Below the pieces are notes generated by a model, which worked only from the letters and a program-made list of their open reading frames with translations, was not told the origin of the DNA and searched no databases. A stretch of 8,804 bases of DNA from an uncultured Actinomycetes bacterium (lineage in GTDB: Bacteria > Actinomycetota > Actinomycetes > Nanopelagicales > Nanopelagicaceae), in assembly GCA_903932695.1 (NCBI GenBank), contig CAIZGZ010000094.1:1-8804 (forward strand), written 5' to 3'. This document shows, piece after piece, positions 6,777 to 8,804 of this stretch. Each line of letters starts with the position of its first letter. Within the stretch, counting starts at the first letter, position 1. A program made the position numbers and the translations under genes.

Positions 6777-7433
6777 TTAGACGCGTACGAAATTCTTCAA
6801 GTTTGCATACTTGCTCTTGCCCATTCCGCTTACCTTGCTGAGATCGGTGATTGCGGCAAAGTTTCCGTGGGCTGTGCGGTAGGCAAGAATGCGAGCCGCC
6901 ATCACTGCACCGACTCCAGGGAGTTGCTCGAATTGTGCAACCGTCGCGGTATTAATGTTGATTGTTCCCGAAGTGATTTTCCCGCCGCTCTTTCCACCGC
7001 CAGAACTCTTACCCGCTCTACCCGAACTGGTGATCTGAGTGATGATCGGTTGCCCCACAATCAATTGCTGACCATCGGTGAGGACTTCGGCGAGATTGAT
7101 ATCGGTTAACGAGACGCCTTTGAGGGCGTTGCCCGCTGCCGCAATTGCGGTGGCAGCACGCGATCCTTGCGGCAAGGTATAGATCCCAGGATGCGCCACC
7201 TTCCCCGCCACATCGACCACGATGGTCATAGGAAGTTCCGGAGTAGGAGAAGTTGTTGGATAGATAGGTGTGAGAGGTGTGCTCTTCCCGGATGAAGAGA
7301 GTGAGCCAGTCGTTGATGCTACAGCGCTGCCACGAGAGAGCGAGAAGAAGAGCGCTCCCACGGCAATTGCACCGGCTAGGGCGAGATAGATCACGCGCCG
7401 CTGTGATGGGGTGAAGGTCGGAAGTTCAAACAT
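6777..7433 (-). CDS. comEA: ComEA-like DNA-binding protein (SLBB plus helix-hairpin-helix)
   Basis: ComEA is a membrane-anchored DNA receptor that binds double-stranded DNA outside the cytoplasmic membrane and passes it to ComEC. The 218-aa protein has a short basic N-terminus, one transmembrane anchor (about 14-33, YLALAGAIAVGALFF) and a Ser/Thr/Pro-rich spacer (about 38-68). An SLBB domain follows (about 69-128: IVVDVAGKVAHPGIYTLPQGSR, then LTDGQQLIV), then a flexible Gly/Ser/Lys linker (about 136-156). The C-terminal tandem helix-hairpin-helix DNA-binding domain (about 157-218) has hairpins LPGVG at 171-175 and VSGMG at 201-205, with ININTA at its start. This is the standard ComEA architecture. 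The ATG at 7433 gives the expected anchor. No good Shine-Dalgarno sequence precedes it, and a TANNNT element 7 bases upstream raises the possibility of a leaderless transcript. comEC follows after 3 bases. Confidence 0.94.
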   Translation of the reverse strand: MFELPTFTPSQRRVIYLALAGAIAVGALFFSLSRGSAVASTTGSLSSSGKSTPLTPIYPTTSPTPELPMTIVVDVAGKVAHPGIYTLPQGSRAATAIAAAGNALKGVSLTDINLAEVLTDGQQLIVGQPIITQITSSGRAGKSSGGGKSGGKITSGTININTATVAQFEQLPGVGAVMAARILAYRTAHGNFAAITDLSKVSGMGKSKYANLKNFVRV

Positions 7434-7439
7434 CCGATG

Positions 7440-7445
7440 AGGCTA
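7440..7445 (-). promoter_or_regulatory. Possible -10 element for a leaderless comEA transcript
   Basis: TAGCCT on the minus strand (7445-7440) fits TANNNT and ends 6 bases before the comEA ATG. A transcript starting at the usual distance would begin at the A of the start codon (7433). This is attractive because comEA lacks a Shine-Dalgarno sequence, a hairpin separates it from leuS, and leaderless mRNAs are common in actinobacteria. No -35 match is seen at 16-18 bases upstream, so the call is weak. Confidence 0.22.
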
Positions 7446-7450
7446 TCCAT

Positions 7451-7488
7451 CAGAGCGGCGGTGAATTACTCGGTTACGCGCCGCTCTG
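7451..7488 (-). terminator. Perfect inverted repeat after leuS, likely terminator lacking a T-tract
   Basis: CAGAGCGGCG at 7451-7460 and its exact reverse complement CGCCGCTCTG at 7479-7488 form a 10-bp, GC-rich stem with an 18-base loop. It sits 4 bases after the leuS stop codon (7495-7493) and ends 17 bases before the comEA start. No T-run follows on either strand. Actinobacterial terminators often lack the U-tract, so termination of leuS transcription is the simplest reading. An mRNA-stabilising stem or an attenuator before comEA are alternatives. The structure is certain from the sequence; its function is inferred. Confidence 0.6.
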
Positions 7489-7492
7489 TGGA

Positions 7493-8804
7493 TTAGAGAA
7501 CGATGTTGACGAGCTTGGGTGCTCGAACAATGACCTTCTTAATATCTGCACCAGCTATCTCAGCTGCAATAGCTGGGGTTGCGAGTGCGAGCTGCTCTAG
7601 TTCACCCTCACTAATATCTGGTGAAACTTCGATGCGCTCTTTGATCTTGCCGTTGATCTGCAGCACGACCGTGACCGAATCCTCTTCAAGCAGCGCTGGG
7701 TCGATGGTCGGCCATCCCGCTAACGCAATCGCTGGCTCATGACCTAAACGTTGCCACATATCCTCAGCGGTATACGGCGCGATCAAAGAGAGCGCGATCG
7801 CAATCGCTTCTGCTGCTTCACGAACTGCGGGGTCAGCACCACCGCAACCTGAATCGATCGCCTTACGAGTGACGTTCACGAGTTCCATGATGCGCGCCAC
7901 AGCAACGTTGAAGCGGAAGGTTTCAACCGCAAAAGCGATGTCATGCATGCTCTTCGCGGTTGCTTTACGGAGCGCAAGATCACCGCTTGTAAAGTCAACG
8001 CCAGCTTGGCTTGTGACATCACCAGAGATGCGCCAGGCTCGGTTAAGAAATTTAAATGAGGCGGCTGGTGAGACATCCGCCCAATCAATGTCATCTTCGG
8101 GTGGGCCAGCAAAGACCATGGAGAGACGAATTGCATCCACGCCATGCTCGGCTAACTCATCCGACAATTTCACCAAGTTGCCGCGCGACTTCGACATCGC
8201 CGAGCCATCCATCTGAACCATGCCTTGATTAAGCAATCTGGTGAATGGTTCAACGAAATCGAGATGACCAAGATCGTGCAATACCTTGGTGAAAAAGCGT
8301 GAGTAGAGCAGATGCAAGATCGCGTGAGTAACGCCGCCGACATATTGGTCTACCGGAAGCCAGGTCTTGACCGCTTCTTGGTCGAAGGGGCGATCGTCAA
8401 AGCCCACACTGGTGTAGCGCAAGAAATACCACGAAGAATCAAAGAAGGTATCCATCGTGTCGGCATCGCGTTTGGCGGCTGCGCCACAGGTAGGACACGT
8501 GACGTTGACCCACTCCTCGGCTGCGCCCAGTGGTGACGAGCCCTTCGGCTTGAGATCGAGTCCGCTGGCATCTGGCAATCTGACCGGAAGTTGATCTTGA
8601 GGAACCGGTACTTCACCGCACTTTTCACAGTGAATGATGGGAATAGGTGTGCCCCAATAACGTTGCCGTGAGATCAGCCAATCACGAAGACGATAATTCT
8701 TAGCACTCTTGCCAAGGCCCTTTGCCTCAAGCTCTGCGGTAATCGCAGCTATTGCTTCATCTTTGGTGAGGTCGTTGAGAGAGCCCGAGTTAATCAAAGT
8801 GCCG
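7493..8804 (-). CDS. leuS: Leucyl-tRNA synthetase, C-terminal part (cut by window edge)
   Basis: LeuRS charges tRNA-Leu with leucine and edits mischarged products. The visible 437 codons are the C-terminal half; the HIGH motif and most of the editing domain lie beyond the right edge. The reading frame is open to base 8804, so the TTG at 8797 is internal (GTLINSGSL) and not a start. Features in order: NYRLRDWLISRQRYWGTPIPI; a zinc-binding module with CEKC and CPTC; DTMDTFFDSSWYFLRYTS; DQYVGGVTHAILHLLYSRFFTK; and the catalytic KMSKS loop as AMSKSRGN near 8200-8179. After these come AGPPEDDIDWADVSPAASFKFLNRAWR and the anticodon-binding helical domain. The C-terminal tRNA-contacting domain ends VTVVLQINGKIKERIEV to APKLVNIVL. 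Its first KMSKS lysine is alanine, which I believe is usual for actinobacterial LeuRS. The stop is TAA, followed by a GC-rich hairpin. Confidence 0.97.
   Translation of the reverse strand, partial: GTLINSGSLNDLTKDEAIAAITAELEAKGLGKSAKNYRLRDWLISRQRYWGTPIPIIHCEKCGEVPVPQDQLPVRLPDASGLDLKPKGSSPLGAAEEWVNVTCPTCGAAAKRDADTMDTFFDSSWYFLRYTSVGFDDRPFDQEAVKTWLPVDQYVGGVTHAILHLLYSRFFTKVLHDLGHLDFVEPFTRLLNQGMVQMDGSAMSKSRGNLVKLSDELAEHGVDAIRLSMVFAGPPEDDIDWADVSPAASFKFLNRAWRISGDVTSQAGVDFTSGDLALRKATAKSMHDIAFAVETFRFNVAVARIMELVNVTRKAIDSGCGGADPAVREAAEAIAIALSLIAPYTAEDMWQRLGHEPAIALAGWPTIDPALLEEDSVTVVLQINGKIKERIEVSPDISEGELEQLALATPAIAAEIAGADIKKVIVRAPKLVNIVL

Noticed and set aside
8700..8708. TTAGCACTC, an exact CIRCE half-site, inside leuS
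   Set aside because: The second half (GAGTGCTAA) is not found at the 9-base spacing, and the bases encode the conserved KSAKNYR region of LeuRS. Most likely chance.
8795..8797. TTG as a start codon for a 434-aa protein
   Set aside because: The same frame stays open to the window edge and matches LeuRS (GTLINSGS), so this is an internal leucine codon.

Overview
The window is a compact block of housekeeping genes, all on the minus strand. It fits a small-genome, moderate-GC actinobacterium (roughly half G+C by eye). The order leuS, comEA, comEC, holA, rpsT, lepA, hemW, hrcA, dnaJ is the conserved actinobacterial neighbourhood, known for example from Mycobacterium and Streptomyces, but with the intervening genes removed. 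The protein sequences also look actinobacterial: the HrcA wing motif, the LeuRS AMSKS signature, the LepA N-terminal extension and a short ComEC. A freshwater-type streamlined lineage such as Nanopelagicales would fit, but that is inference and not shown by the sequence.

Layout in transcription order, right to left. The 3' part of leuS enters from the right edge and stops at 7493. A 59-base gap follows, holding a perfect 10-bp GC-rich inverted repeat. Next come comEA (7433-6777), comEC (6773-5325) and holA (5320-4382), with only 3- and 4-base gaps, so they look like one operon. A 97-base gap then carries a plausible promoter and a leader hairpin for rpsT (4285-4016). After 25 bases come lepA (3990-2116), hemW (overlapping lepA by ATGA), hrcA (6 bases later) and the 5' end of dnaJ (overlapping hrcA by one base, TAATG), which runs off the left edge. 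No gap exceeds 100 bases. I see no RNA gene, mobile element, CRISPR array or attachment site.

Functionally, the window joins translation (LeuRS, S20, LepA/EF4), DNA uptake or DNA handling (ComEA, ComEC), replication (Pol III delta), radical-SAM haem trafficking (HemW) and heat-shock control and chaperoning (HrcA, DnaJ).

I do not see a new multi-gene system. The most notable deviation is HrcA, which lacks about 90-100 central residues in a clean reading frame: the winged helix is intact but the inserted dimerisation domain is missing. Second are a ComEC with no C-terminal metallo-beta-lactamase domain and an rpsT that is co-directional with its neighbours.
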